Origin: Candidatus Aminicenantota bacterium
GTDB lineage: Bacteria; Acidobacteriota; Aminicenantia; Aminicenantales; CALLJL01
DNA: 56,459 bases
Direction of reading: 5' to 3'
NCBI GenBank assembly: GCA_026416195.1
Contig: JAOAFQ010000180.1
Location: 1-56,459, forward strand
Both the position numbers and the translations under genes were made by a program. A model generated the notes under the pieces. That model was given only the letters and a program-made list of their open reading frames with translations, searched no databases and was not told where the DNA came from. Of this stretch, positions 16,783 through 23,927 are shown in pieces. Within the stretch, counting starts at the first letter, position 1; each line of letters starts with the position of its first letter.

Positions 16783-16788
16783 TATAAT
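16783..16788 (+). promoter_or_regulatory. Consensus -10 box of the yfcE-type gene
   Basis: A perfect TATAAT lies only 12 bp before the preferred ATG (16801), predicting an almost leaderless transcript. No good -35 hexamer is visible. The element is back to back with the tRNA-Val promoter, so the two polymerase sites overlap. Confidence 0.5.
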
Positions 16789-16800
16789 GAAATGATAAGA

Positions 16801-17283
16801 ATGATTGGGATTTTAAGCGATAGCCATGATAATTTAAATAACTTAAGGCGAGCGATTACCATCTTTCAAGAGGCCGGTTGTCGTTTGGTCGTTCATGCCG
16901 GCGATTTCGTCGCTCCCTTTACGGCCAGGGAACTAGCTTCCCTTAATTGTCCCCTTAAAGCAGTTTTTGGCAATTGTGACGGCGAAAAAATTGGCCTTGA
17001 AGAAGCGATCAAGCCTTTCGGTGAGATTAAACCTGCGCCCTTAATTTGGGCTGAAAATAATCTCCGATTTCTTCTGACTCATCTTCACCACGAAGTTGAA
17101 TCCTTGGCATATAGTGGCCGTTATGATGTTATTATCTTCGGGCATACGCATCGTCCCGAAATTCGCCGTCTCGGACAGACTCTCCTTATTAATCCTGGGG
17201 AAACGGGCGGCTGGTTAACAGGAAAAAGTACGGTTGTTCTTTTTAATCCTCAAAGTCAGACCGCTGACCTTATTTTCCTTTAA
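16801..17283 (+). CDS. YfcE/MJ0936-family phosphodiesterase
   Basis: A 160-residue calcineurin-like phosphoesterase. Metal ligands appear in the family order: ILSDSHDN (Asp, His), VHAGDF, FGNCDGE, LTHLHH and FGHTHRPE. The length is typical. A start three codons earlier (16792) is possible, but MIGILSDSHDN from 16801 is canonical. Substrate is unknown; relatives hydrolyse bis-p-nitrophenyl phosphate in vitro. It is divergent from tRNA-Val. Confidence 0.9.
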   Translation: MIGILSDSHDNLNNLRRAITIFQEAGCRLVVHAGDFVAPFTARELASLNCPLKAVFGNCDGEKIGLEEAIKPFGEIKPAPLIWAENNLRFLLTHLHHEVESLAYSGRYDVIIFGHTHRPEIRRLGQTLLINPGETGGWLTGKSTVVLFNPQSQTADLIFL

Positions 17284-17299
17284 ATGAGAAATCAGGGTC

Positions 17300-17458
17300 A
17301 TGACCAGGCGTCTTGATCGTCGACAAAAACCCGCTTGGTTAAAATTGAGGCGGCCTCTTCCTCCGCCCTCTCATCCCCATTCAACCCGTAAAGGGAAAAA
17401 GGCTTATAACCGCAAAGACAGAAGCTGGAGGAAAGAGATCGAAGAAGAAATGGCCTAA
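17300..17458 (+). CDS. Small basic protein, 52 codons (hypothetical)
   Basis: An ATG-to-TAA frame of 52 codons, 16 nt behind yfcE. It is strongly basic in the first two thirds, with a Pro-rich turn (RRPLPPPSHPH), then TRKGKKAYNRKDRSWRKEIE and an acidic end. The KGKKAYNRK stretch recalls the basic tails of small ribosome-associated or rescue proteins (for example the KGKGSYRRK motif of ArfA), but the rest does not match and I do not assign a function. Only AGGG stands near the start, so translation initiation is weakly supported. Confidence 0.45.
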   Translation: MTRRLDRRQKPAWLKLRRPLPPPSHPHSTRKGKKAYNRKDRSWRKEIEEEMA

Positions 17459-17503
17459 AAGCGTAAGAAATTGCTTCCACCCTCAGCCCCCTCATGAGCT
17501 AAC

Positions 17504-17532
17504 TTGAAGCCTTAAATTCCATATACTATACT
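17504..17532 (+). promoter_or_regulatory. Sigma-70-like promoter of the cPGS-arcC-argF cassette
   Basis: TTGAAG (17504-17509), a 17-bp spacer and TATACT (17527-17532), with transcription expected to start near 17539, about 50 nt before the first gene. AAGGAG is found 10 nt before that gene's ATG. Confidence 0.7.
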
Positions 17533-17589
17533 ATTTTTTTCCCAAAAAGGGAGAAAATAAATAAAATTTAAAGAAGGAGATTTATTTTC

Positions 17590-18894
17590 ATGCGCAACAT
17601 AATAATAATGGGCGCAGCTGGACGTGATTTTCATAACTTTAATGTCCATTTCCGCAATAATTCAGAATACAAGGTTTGGGCTTTCACGGCCACTCAAATT
17701 CCTGATATTGAGGATCGTCTTTATCCGGCTTCTTTGGCTGGTCCTCTCTATCCTGAAGGCATTCCTATTTATCCTGAAGAACAACTTCCTGAATTAATCA
17801 ATAAATACAAGATCCATGAAGTTGTTTTTGCCTACAGTGATGTTTCTCATGAATATGTTATGCATAAGGCTTCAATAGCTTTAGCTGCTGGGGCTAGTTT
17901 CTCTATTCTTGGCCCAGAAGATACCATGCTTAAAGCTAAAGTCCCAGTAATTTCAGTCTGCGCGGTGCGAACTGGTTCGGGTAAAAGTCAAACAAGTCGC
18001 AAGGTAGCTACCTTGCTCAAAGAGAAAGGAAGAAGGGTAGTAGTTATTCGTCATCCCATGCCCTATGGAGACTTGGAAAAACAGCGAGTTCAGCGCTTTG
18101 CCACTCTCGAAGATATGGATTATCATCAATGTACAATTGAAGAGAGAGAAGAATATGAACCCCATATCAAGCGTGGAATAGTCGTTTACGCTGGGGTCGA
18201 TTATGAGGCTATTTTGAGAGAAGCGGAAAAAGAAGCCGACATTATTTTATGGGACGGGGGCAATAATGATTTCCCTTTCTATCAACCAAACCTCGAAATT
18301 GTCGTGATGGATCCCCATCGGGCCGGACATGAACTTTCTTATCATCCTGGAGAAACCAATTTCCGCCGGGCTGATGTTCTGATCATCAATAAAATGGATA
18401 CAGCCCCACCGGAAAAAGTTGAACTTTTGCTTAACAACATCCAAAAGATAAATCCAAAGGCAAAAGTTATTAAAGCCAATTCGAAAATAATAGTCGATGA
18501 GGGTTCTTTAATTGCAGGTAAACGAGTGCTGGTCATTGAAGATGGGCCAACCCTTACTCATGGTGAGATGACCTTCGGAGCTGGGGTTGTGGCCGCTCAA
18601 ACTTACGGGGCCGCTGCTATCGTTGATCCTCGGCCCTATGCTGTTGGAAGCATCAAGGAAACCTTTGAAAAATACCAGCATTTGAGTCTGGTTTTACCAG
18701 CTATGGGCTATGGGCCCCATCAGATTGCTGAATTAGAAGAAACAATTAATCGAACTGACTGCGATCTTGTCGTCAGTGCCACTCCGATTGATCTTAATCG
18801 AGTTATTAAACCTAACAAAAAAATCCTTCATGTTCTCTACGAACTTGAGGAAATTGGCTCCCCTAATCTCCAAGAAATTCTGGAGAATTTTTAA
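17590..18894 (+). CDS. Cyclic 2,3-diphosphoglycerate synthetase-like P-loop protein
   Basis: A 434-residue protein of the family named for archaeal cyclic 2,3-diphosphoglycerate synthetase, which in methanogens makes a cyclic osmolyte/thermoprotectant with ATP. Residues 1-120 form a Rossmann-like domain (MGAAGRDFHNFNV). A P-loop follows (AVRTGSGKSQTS, about 125-136), then WDGGNNDFPFYQPN (221-234), DPHRAGHE and a GTPase-type NKMD (267-270). Bacterial members often stand next to carbamate kinase and carbamoyltransferases, as here, and their reaction is not established. It overlaps arcC as TAATG. No gene symbol is given because the bacterial function is uncertain. Confidence 0.8.
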   Translation: MRNIIIMGAAGRDFHNFNVHFRNNSEYKVWAFTATQIPDIEDRLYPASLAGPLYPEGIPIYPEEQLPELINKYKIHEVVFAYSDVSHEYVMHKASIALAAGASFSILGPEDTMLKAKVPVISVCAVRTGSGKSQTSRKVATLLKEKGRRVVVIRHPMPYGDLEKQRVQRFATLEDMDYHQCTIEEREEYEPHIKRGIVVYAGVDYEAILREAEKEADIILWDGGNNDFPFYQPNLEIVVMDPHRAGHELSYHPGETNFRRADVLIINKMDTAPPEKVELLLNNIQKINPKAKVIKANSKIIVDEGSLIAGKRVLVIEDGPTLTHGEMTFGAGVVAAQTYGAAAIVDPRPYAVGSIKETFEKYQHLSLVLPAMGYGPHQIAELEETINRTDCDLVVSATPIDLNRVIKPNKKILHVLYELEEIGSPNLQEILENF

Positions 18895-19841
18895 TGAAAC
18901 GAAAAATCGCTTTGATTGCTTTTGGCGGCAATGCCATTCTTCCTGAAAATCAGCGGGGATTACAGGAAGAGCAAATGCGGAATGCCCAAAAAGCGGCTAA
19001 ACTTATGATCAGCATTGTCCGCAAAGGCTATGAATTAATTGTCGTTCACGGTAATGGCCCCCAGGTTGGTAATCTCCTGATTCAGATGGAAGAAGCCGTA
19101 ACTAAGATTCCGCCCTTTACTCTCGAAGTTTGTGATGCTATGACCGAAGGCAGTATGGGCTATATGATAGAAAAGGCCTTACTCAATGAACTTCGACGAG
19201 CCTCAATTGATAAAGAAGTAGCCACTTTAATCACTCAAGTCGTTGTTGACCGTCATGATCCAGCTTTTAACCATCCTACTAAACCTATTGGCCCCTTTTA
19301 CACTAAATATCGAGCCCAAAGTTTGATGAGATCAAAAAAATGGACAATGATTGAAGATGCTGGGCGAGGCTGGCGAAAAGTTGTTCCTTCGCCTCGACCA
19401 ATCGATATTGTGCCAAAAAGAATTATTCGCGACTTGGTCAATTCCGGCCGGATTATCATCGCGGCCGGAGGAGGAGGTATCCCAGTAATTATTAATGCTA
19501 ATGGGCTCTATCAGGGAGTTGAGGCGGTTATTGATAAAGATTTTGTAGCTAGCCTTTTGGCTCGGGAAATCAAAGCGGAGTTATTTATTATTTTAACCAG
19601 TATTGATCGAGTCTATTTAAATTTCGGGACACCCGAACAAAAACCCATTGAGGTTATGACTATTGAAGAAGCCAAACGTTATCTTGAAGAAGGACAATTC
19701 CCGCCTGGTTCCATGGGACCAAAGATCCAAGCCGCCATTGAATTTATTGAAGGCGGTGGAGAAGAAGTTCTAATTACCTCGGCCAATTATCTGAGGGCAG
19801 CGCTAATCAATCGCGCCGGCACTCGAATCAGGGCTAGCTAA
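18894..19841 (+). CDS. arcC: Carbamate kinase
   Basis: A 315-residue amino-acid-kinase-fold enzyme that interconverts carbamoyl phosphate plus ADP with ATP plus carbamate. It opens with IALIAFGGNAILPENQRG, followed by VVHGNGPQVGNLLIQMEEA, AAGGGGIPVI, IDKDFVASLLA (residues near the nucleotide and metal) and PPGSMGPKIQAAIEFIEGGG, all typical of ArcC. Its TAATG junction with the cPGS-like gene implies coupled translation. Next to ornithine carbamoyltransferase it would make ATP from citrulline, but no arginine deiminase is in the window. Confidence 0.96.
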   Translation: MKRKIALIAFGGNAILPENQRGLQEEQMRNAQKAAKLMISIVRKGYELIVVHGNGPQVGNLLIQMEEAVTKIPPFTLEVCDAMTEGSMGYMIEKALLNELRRASIDKEVATLITQVVVDRHDPAFNHPTKPIGPFYTKYRAQSLMRSKKWTMIEDAGRGWRKVVPSPRPIDIVPKRIIRDLVNSGRIIIAAGGGGIPVIINANGLYQGVEAVIDKDFVASLLAREIKAELFIILTSIDRVYLNFGTPEQKPIEVMTIEEAKRYLEEGQFPPGSMGPKIQAAIEFIEGGGEEVLITSANYLRAALINRAGTRIRAS

Positions 19842-19854
19842 GAAAGGAGGAAAA

Positions 19855-20775
19855 ATGATGAAGGATTTTCTTTCAATCCATGATTTAAGTCTTTATGAAT
19901 TTCACGAAATCCTTGATCTTTCTAAGGAAATAAAAAAGAATCCCCATCATTTCCGCCAAAGTTTAAAAAATAAAGTTTTGGCGATGATTTTTCAAAAACC
20001 GTCTTTGCGTACCCGGGTTAGCTTTGAAGTTGGAATGTTAGAGTTGGGGGGAGAAGCTATCTATCTAGCTCCTTCCGATATTCAGGCTGGCACAAGAGAA
20101 ACCTTTTATGATATTGGTAAGAATTTAGAACGTTGGGTTGATGGCATCATGCTTCGGACATTTGCTCATGAAAATTTAATCGAGCTGGCCGAAGCAGCTA
20201 GCATTCCTGTTATTAATGGCCTCTCAGATCTTCTTCATCCCTGTCAAGCCATGGCTGATGTCTTCACTCTAAAAGAAAAAAAAGGAAATTTAGCGGGGCT
20301 CAAACTAGCCTATATCGGCGATGGCAATAATGTTTGCCACAGCCTTCTCCTGGCTGGGGCTAAAGCAGGAATGACGATAGCTGTCGCCACTCCTCCCGGC
20401 TATGAACCTAAAGAAGAAATTGTCCATCAGGCCCTTGAAGATGGGCGAGAAACAGGCTTTAAACTTTTTCTTACCTCTAATCCAGAGGAAGCTGTGGTGG
20501 GAGCCGATGCAGTTTATACCGATGTTTGGGCTTCGATGGGTCAGGAAAATGAACGGGAAATAAGGAAAAAAATTTTTGCTCCTTACCAGGTAAATCGGCA
20601 GTTAATGGCTAAAGCCGCTAAAGATGCTTTTTTTATGCATTGCCTTCCGGCCCATCGAGGAGAAGAGGTAACTGACGAGGTAATCGATTCCCCACAATCC
20701 CTTGTTTATGATCAAGCAGAAAATCGTCTTCATGTTCAGAAGGCAATTATGCTATTATTAATGGGAAAGAAATAA
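19855..20775 (+). CDS. argF: Ornithine carbamoyltransferase
   Basis: A 306-residue transcarbamoylase. The carbamoyl-phosphate loop is KPSLRTRVSFE (the Ser-X-Arg-Thr-Arg motif); HPCQAMAD, the ornithine-binding DVWASMGQ, and HCLPAHRGEEV are all diagnostic of OTC rather than of ATCase or YgeW. A strong AGGAGG precedes two tandem ATGs (19855, 19858); either may be used. With arcC it could work catabolically (citrulline to carbamoyl phosphate to ATP), or anabolically in arginine synthesis; no other arg genes are nearby, which favours the first but does not prove it. Confidence 0.92.
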   Translation: MMKDFLSIHDLSLYEFHEILDLSKEIKKNPHHFRQSLKNKVLAMIFQKPSLRTRVSFEVGMLELGGEAIYLAPSDIQAGTRETFYDIGKNLERWVDGIMLRTFAHENLIELAEAASIPVINGLSDLLHPCQAMADVFTLKEKKGNLAGLKLAYIGDGNNVCHSLLLAGAKAGMTIAVATPPGYEPKEEIVHQALEDGRETGFKLFLTSNPEEAVVGADAVYTDVWASMGQENEREIRKKIFAPYQVNRQLMAKAAKDAFFMHCLPAHRGEEVTDEVIDSPQSLVYDQAENRLHVQKAIMLLLMGKK

Positions 20776-20779
20776 TAAG

Positions 20780-22843
20780 ATGGCTGAACCAATTTTATCT
20801 ACTGAAATCAAAGAATCAGACCTTCTCTTTCTAGAAAGGGAACTCGAAAAGGAGAAAAGGCCTTTCAGCTTAGAAGAACTAGCTGAGAGGCTTGTTTTTA
20901 TGAAAACGGCTGACCAAAGAGAACAATTAGTTTATAGATATGACCCAGCTTGTCGTTACGAAGTCGGCGACTTAATTTACAAGGAATATGATGAATACTT
21001 ACCCATCGGCAATAAACAAACTGAATATTTCCAAGGAGCCGTCGTCCTGAAGGTTATAAAAAAAACCTACATTCCTAGCTATAACTCGGAGATTCTAGAA
21101 GTAGATTATACTGGAGGTGGCCCTTTTCGTCGCTACATGGATTATATGAAAAAGAAAAATGCACCTGTTCTTTTACCATCCAATGTCAATGGGGCCGGCC
21201 TAACCCCTGAAATAATCAGGGCTGACGAAGATCCCCGCCAATCAACTCTGCCGATAACGGAAAAAGATCTCAAAATTATTATTCGCAATCTTAAGGCTGC
21301 CTTATTTAAATCGCCGAAATTTTTCAGTTGGAACAATCGCTGGCAACTCGTTGCCAATCAGATGATCATTTCTGAGGAGAAGGTAAAAGAAATTGAGGCC
21401 TACTTGCGAGAGATAAATAAATCGATTAAAACAGAAGACCTTGTTCGTAATTTTTATCAACTTGAACCAAGTCATCCCCATTTTGAACTTCATTGTCTTT
21501 GCCTGAATTATGTGCTGGAAAAAAAATATAAAAAAGAATTTATATTAGTTTCAGTTGAAGGTTGGGGTAAATGGCTTTTGAAGAGTCTCCTTAATTCTTG
21601 GCTAGAAGGCCTACCTTTGGCTGTCGAACCAGTAAAGCTGCCACCACTCGAAATTAAGGAGAAGCCTCAACTTAGCTTTTGCAGTAATTTCCCTTATAAG
21701 ACTTATCTTACTTGGCGTGAAATTCTTTCAGGGGCCGTTAAAATCCCTCGCCATCTCCATCGAGAGTTAGGTTCTTCCCGAGAATTTCTTTTCGTGGATC
21801 CAGAAGAAGGTCAAAGTTTTACCGTTTATTTTTATCCGCAACCAAGTATTTTATTCGGCTTCAAGAAATATTTTGAAGAAAATGCTATACCTCAGGGAAC
21901 CAGTTTAACCCTAGAAAAAAAGGGAGCAGAGCTATTTCATTGTCGCCTCAAAAGGGGTAAGAAAAGAATTGCCGCCATTAAATTGAGCTATGACCCGAAA
22001 ACGGATAAATTGATTGACCTCGGTGAAGAGTTATCAACTTTGGTTACGCCAAACCGAATTCTTTATCTTGAAAGAGATACTCTAAATAAATTGTTTTCTC
22101 TATATCCGCAACGAAATGAGCTTGATCTTCACGGTCTTTTGGCCCTAATTTTCAAAAACTTTGGTGAAGGACAGACTGCCTTCTCTCTGCATTATCTTCG
22201 AGCCTATCATCTGGTTGACATTTTGAAACCCACTACCCCTGAAGATGTCGAAACTGTTCTTTTAAATAGCCCAGAATTCACTGCCTCAGAAAAAGGCAAA
22301 GGCATTTTTGTCTACCGAGAGCCCATCGCTCCTTCAGCCGAAATCTTGATTATGCCCCCAGTTGTTCAACCAATCTTGTCGACCGAAAGAGAAGTGAGAG
22401 AAGAGACTAAACCGGAAGAAAGAGCCATTTCTCCCTCCGAAATTACTAGTCAACCAAGCGAAATTGAAAGTCTCGGCCCTCCAGCTCAAAGAGAAATTGA
22501 ACCTGCCTTTCCTAGAAGTGAAGTTGTTACGCCATCAATTCGGGAAAAACCGCTGAAAAAGCCGAAGATTAGACCTGACTTAGAAAAATTCCCCAAGACC
22601 CGGAAGAGCGAACGAAAAGTGATTGAAGAAAGAATCGAATTCGAGGAATCAGAACAAGAGGCTCTCATTGCGATTAAAGCCAAAGAAGAGATTGGCGGCG
22701 AAGAAATTGCTATCCCCTCCAGTAAAGTGGAGAAACCAGTTGAAGAAATAAAGCCGCCGTTAGTCAGCGAAAAACCAACCTTCAGTCTTTTTGCCGAAAA
22801 ACTCAAATCGGCCCTTCAAAAAAAAGATTCGAGTAAAAAATAA
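20780..22843 (+). CDS. Uncharacterised 687-residue protein with disordered C-terminal third
   Basis: I do not recognise the family. Residues 1-480 look folded and globular, with a beta-rich segment (EVGDLIYKEYDEYLPIG, GAVVLKVIKKTYIP, ILEVDYTGGGPFRRYMDYM) and a helical stretch. A later segment reads WREILSGAVKIPRHLHREL. Residues about 430-480 (LHGLLALIFKNFGEG... ending in VETVLLNSPEFTA and GIFVYRE) resemble a HARE-HTH/winged-helix fold, so nucleic-acid binding is possible (inference). From about 490 it is Pro/Glu/Lys-rich and probably disordered. No signal peptide or membrane helix. It starts 4 nt after argF, so it is in the same operon, and ends 1 nt from the convergent SelB-like gene. Confidence 0.8.
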   Translation: MAEPILSTEIKESDLLFLERELEKEKRPFSLEELAERLVFMKTADQREQLVYRYDPACRYEVGDLIYKEYDEYLPIGNKQTEYFQGAVVLKVIKKTYIPSYNSEILEVDYTGGGPFRRYMDYMKKKNAPVLLPSNVNGAGLTPEIIRADEDPRQSTLPITEKDLKIIIRNLKAALFKSPKFFSWNNRWQLVANQMIISEEKVKEIEAYLREINKSIKTEDLVRNFYQLEPSHPHFELHCLCLNYVLEKKYKKEFILVSVEGWGKWLLKSLLNSWLEGLPLAVEPVKLPPLEIKEKPQLSFCSNFPYKTYLTWREILSGAVKIPRHLHRELGSSREFLFVDPEEGQSFTVYFYPQPSILFGFKKYFEENAIPQGTSLTLEKKGAELFHCRLKRGKKRIAAIKLSYDPKTDKLIDLGEELSTLVTPNRILYLERDTLNKLFSLYPQRNELDLHGLLALIFKNFGEGQTAFSLHYLRAYHLVDILKPTTPEDVETVLLNSPEFTASEKGKGIFVYREPIAPSAEILIMPPVVQPILSTEREVREETKPEERAISPSEITSQPSEIESLGPPAQREIEPAFPRSEVVTPSIREKPLKKPKIRPDLEKFPKTRKSERKVIEERIEFEESEQEALIAIKAKEEIGGEEIAIPSSKVEKPVEEIKPPLVSEKPTFSLFAEKLKSALQKKDSSKK

Positions 22844-22844
22844 A

Positions 22845-23927
22845 TTAAAGAATCTCCCGGGAAGAACCTTTTCTGCGGGTAATCCCCATTTTATCAAGGA
22901 GCTCAAGGAGAGGGATCGCATACTTACGGGAAAGACCGGTCATCGCCTTAAAGTCAGCAATCGTCAGCTCCTTCTTCCCTGACTGACGTAATCTCTGGAT
23001 AATTTCCTCAAGCCAATAAGAATGAAGATAGAAACCATTCGCACTTTGAAAGATTTTTTTCCGGGCAACTAAATGGCCAAGAAGCTTTTCCAAAGCTCGG
23101 TGGGAAAGACGAAAGCGATTTCTTAATTCTTCAAAGGAGACTCGCCGAAATTCACCTCGATAGCACAGCTCTTCAAGCTGGGCCAGAATTTTTGATTCTT
23201 CTTCACTGAGGGGAATTTCGTGAAAAGAAAGGCTTATTTGATTATTTTCATGAATAACAATCTTATTTTCTTTTTTCAATAGAGCCAGGCTGAGAGCCAG
23301 AGTTAAACGAGGTAAGCGAAAGCGCTTTTTAAGTTTATCTTTGGAAACCCCAAGAGCTTCTGGATGTTTTTGATGATACCTTTTTAAAAATGCCACAATT
23401 TGCTCTGACAGAAAATCTAAGCTATCTCGAGAAATCAAGAGAAAGGGTCGCCAACCCAAGATTTTGATCAGACCCTTTTGTTCCATTTCGGGTAATAATT
23501 TCATCAGCTTTTCCGATTCAAGGCCACAAAAATCGACTATTTCTTTTTCTCTTAAACCTTTCAACCCTCGCGAACGCAATAAAACCATAATCATGTCCTG
23601 AACATCGCCGGCCAGCATTTTTAAGCGTTTCGCCTCCTGGTCCTTTTTATCACTTGTCTCAGGGGCTGGGTCAATAATGTAACCTGAAGCTAGGAAATGA
23701 GCTTCGCCTCCCCTTTGAATTTTAATGGATTGTTTCCAAAACAAATCAGCTTCTTGGGTCAATTCAAGCCGAACAAGTTGTTCTTTAGCTGATAGCCACT
23801 CGGGCGAAGGGAGAAATTTTACCCTAGCTTTAAGCTTCTTTGCATCAAAAGATAAGATAACAGTCTCAGGCCAGATTTCGTCCTCAACTTTTTCTTCTAA
23901 TAAAGCCACTAGCTTCCTAGTCTTCAT
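22845..23927 (-). CDS. Orphan SelB C-terminal region (domain III plus winged helices), no GTPase
   Basis: A 360-residue protein matching only the C-terminal half of the selenocysteine-specific elongation factor SelB. Residues 1-85 resemble domain III (RLELTQEADLFW...GYIIDPAPE, comparable to SelB's GGxVLDPAP), followed by about four winged-helix modules that in SelB bind the SECIS RNA hairpin. The end, DFKAMTGLSRKYAIPLLELL then DKMGITRRKG, is nearly diagnostic. There is no P-loop, DxxG or NKxD, hence no EF-Tu-like GTPase or domain II. The frame opens at TTG (23942), but ATG 23927 overlapping the rnr stop as ATGA is preferred. The gene directly upstream is intact rnr, so this is not a recent 5' truncation. 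Confidence 0.8.
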   Translation of the reverse strand: MKTRKLVALLEEKVEDEIWPETVILSFDAKKLKARVKFLPSPEWLSAKEQLVRLELTQEADLFWKQSIKIQRGGEAHFLASGYIIDPAPETSDKKDQEAKRLKMLAGDVQDMIMVLLRSRGLKGLREKEIVDFCGLESEKLMKLLPEMEQKGLIKILGWRPFLLISRDSLDFLSEQIVAFLKRYHQKHPEALGVSKDKLKKRFRLPRLTLALSLALLKKENKIVIHENNQISLSFHEIPLSEEESKILAQLEELCYRGEFRRVSFEELRNRFRLSHRALEKLLGHLVARKKIFQSANGFYLHSYWLEEIIQRLRQSGKKELTIADFKAMTGLSRKYAIPLLELLDKMGITRRKGSSREIL

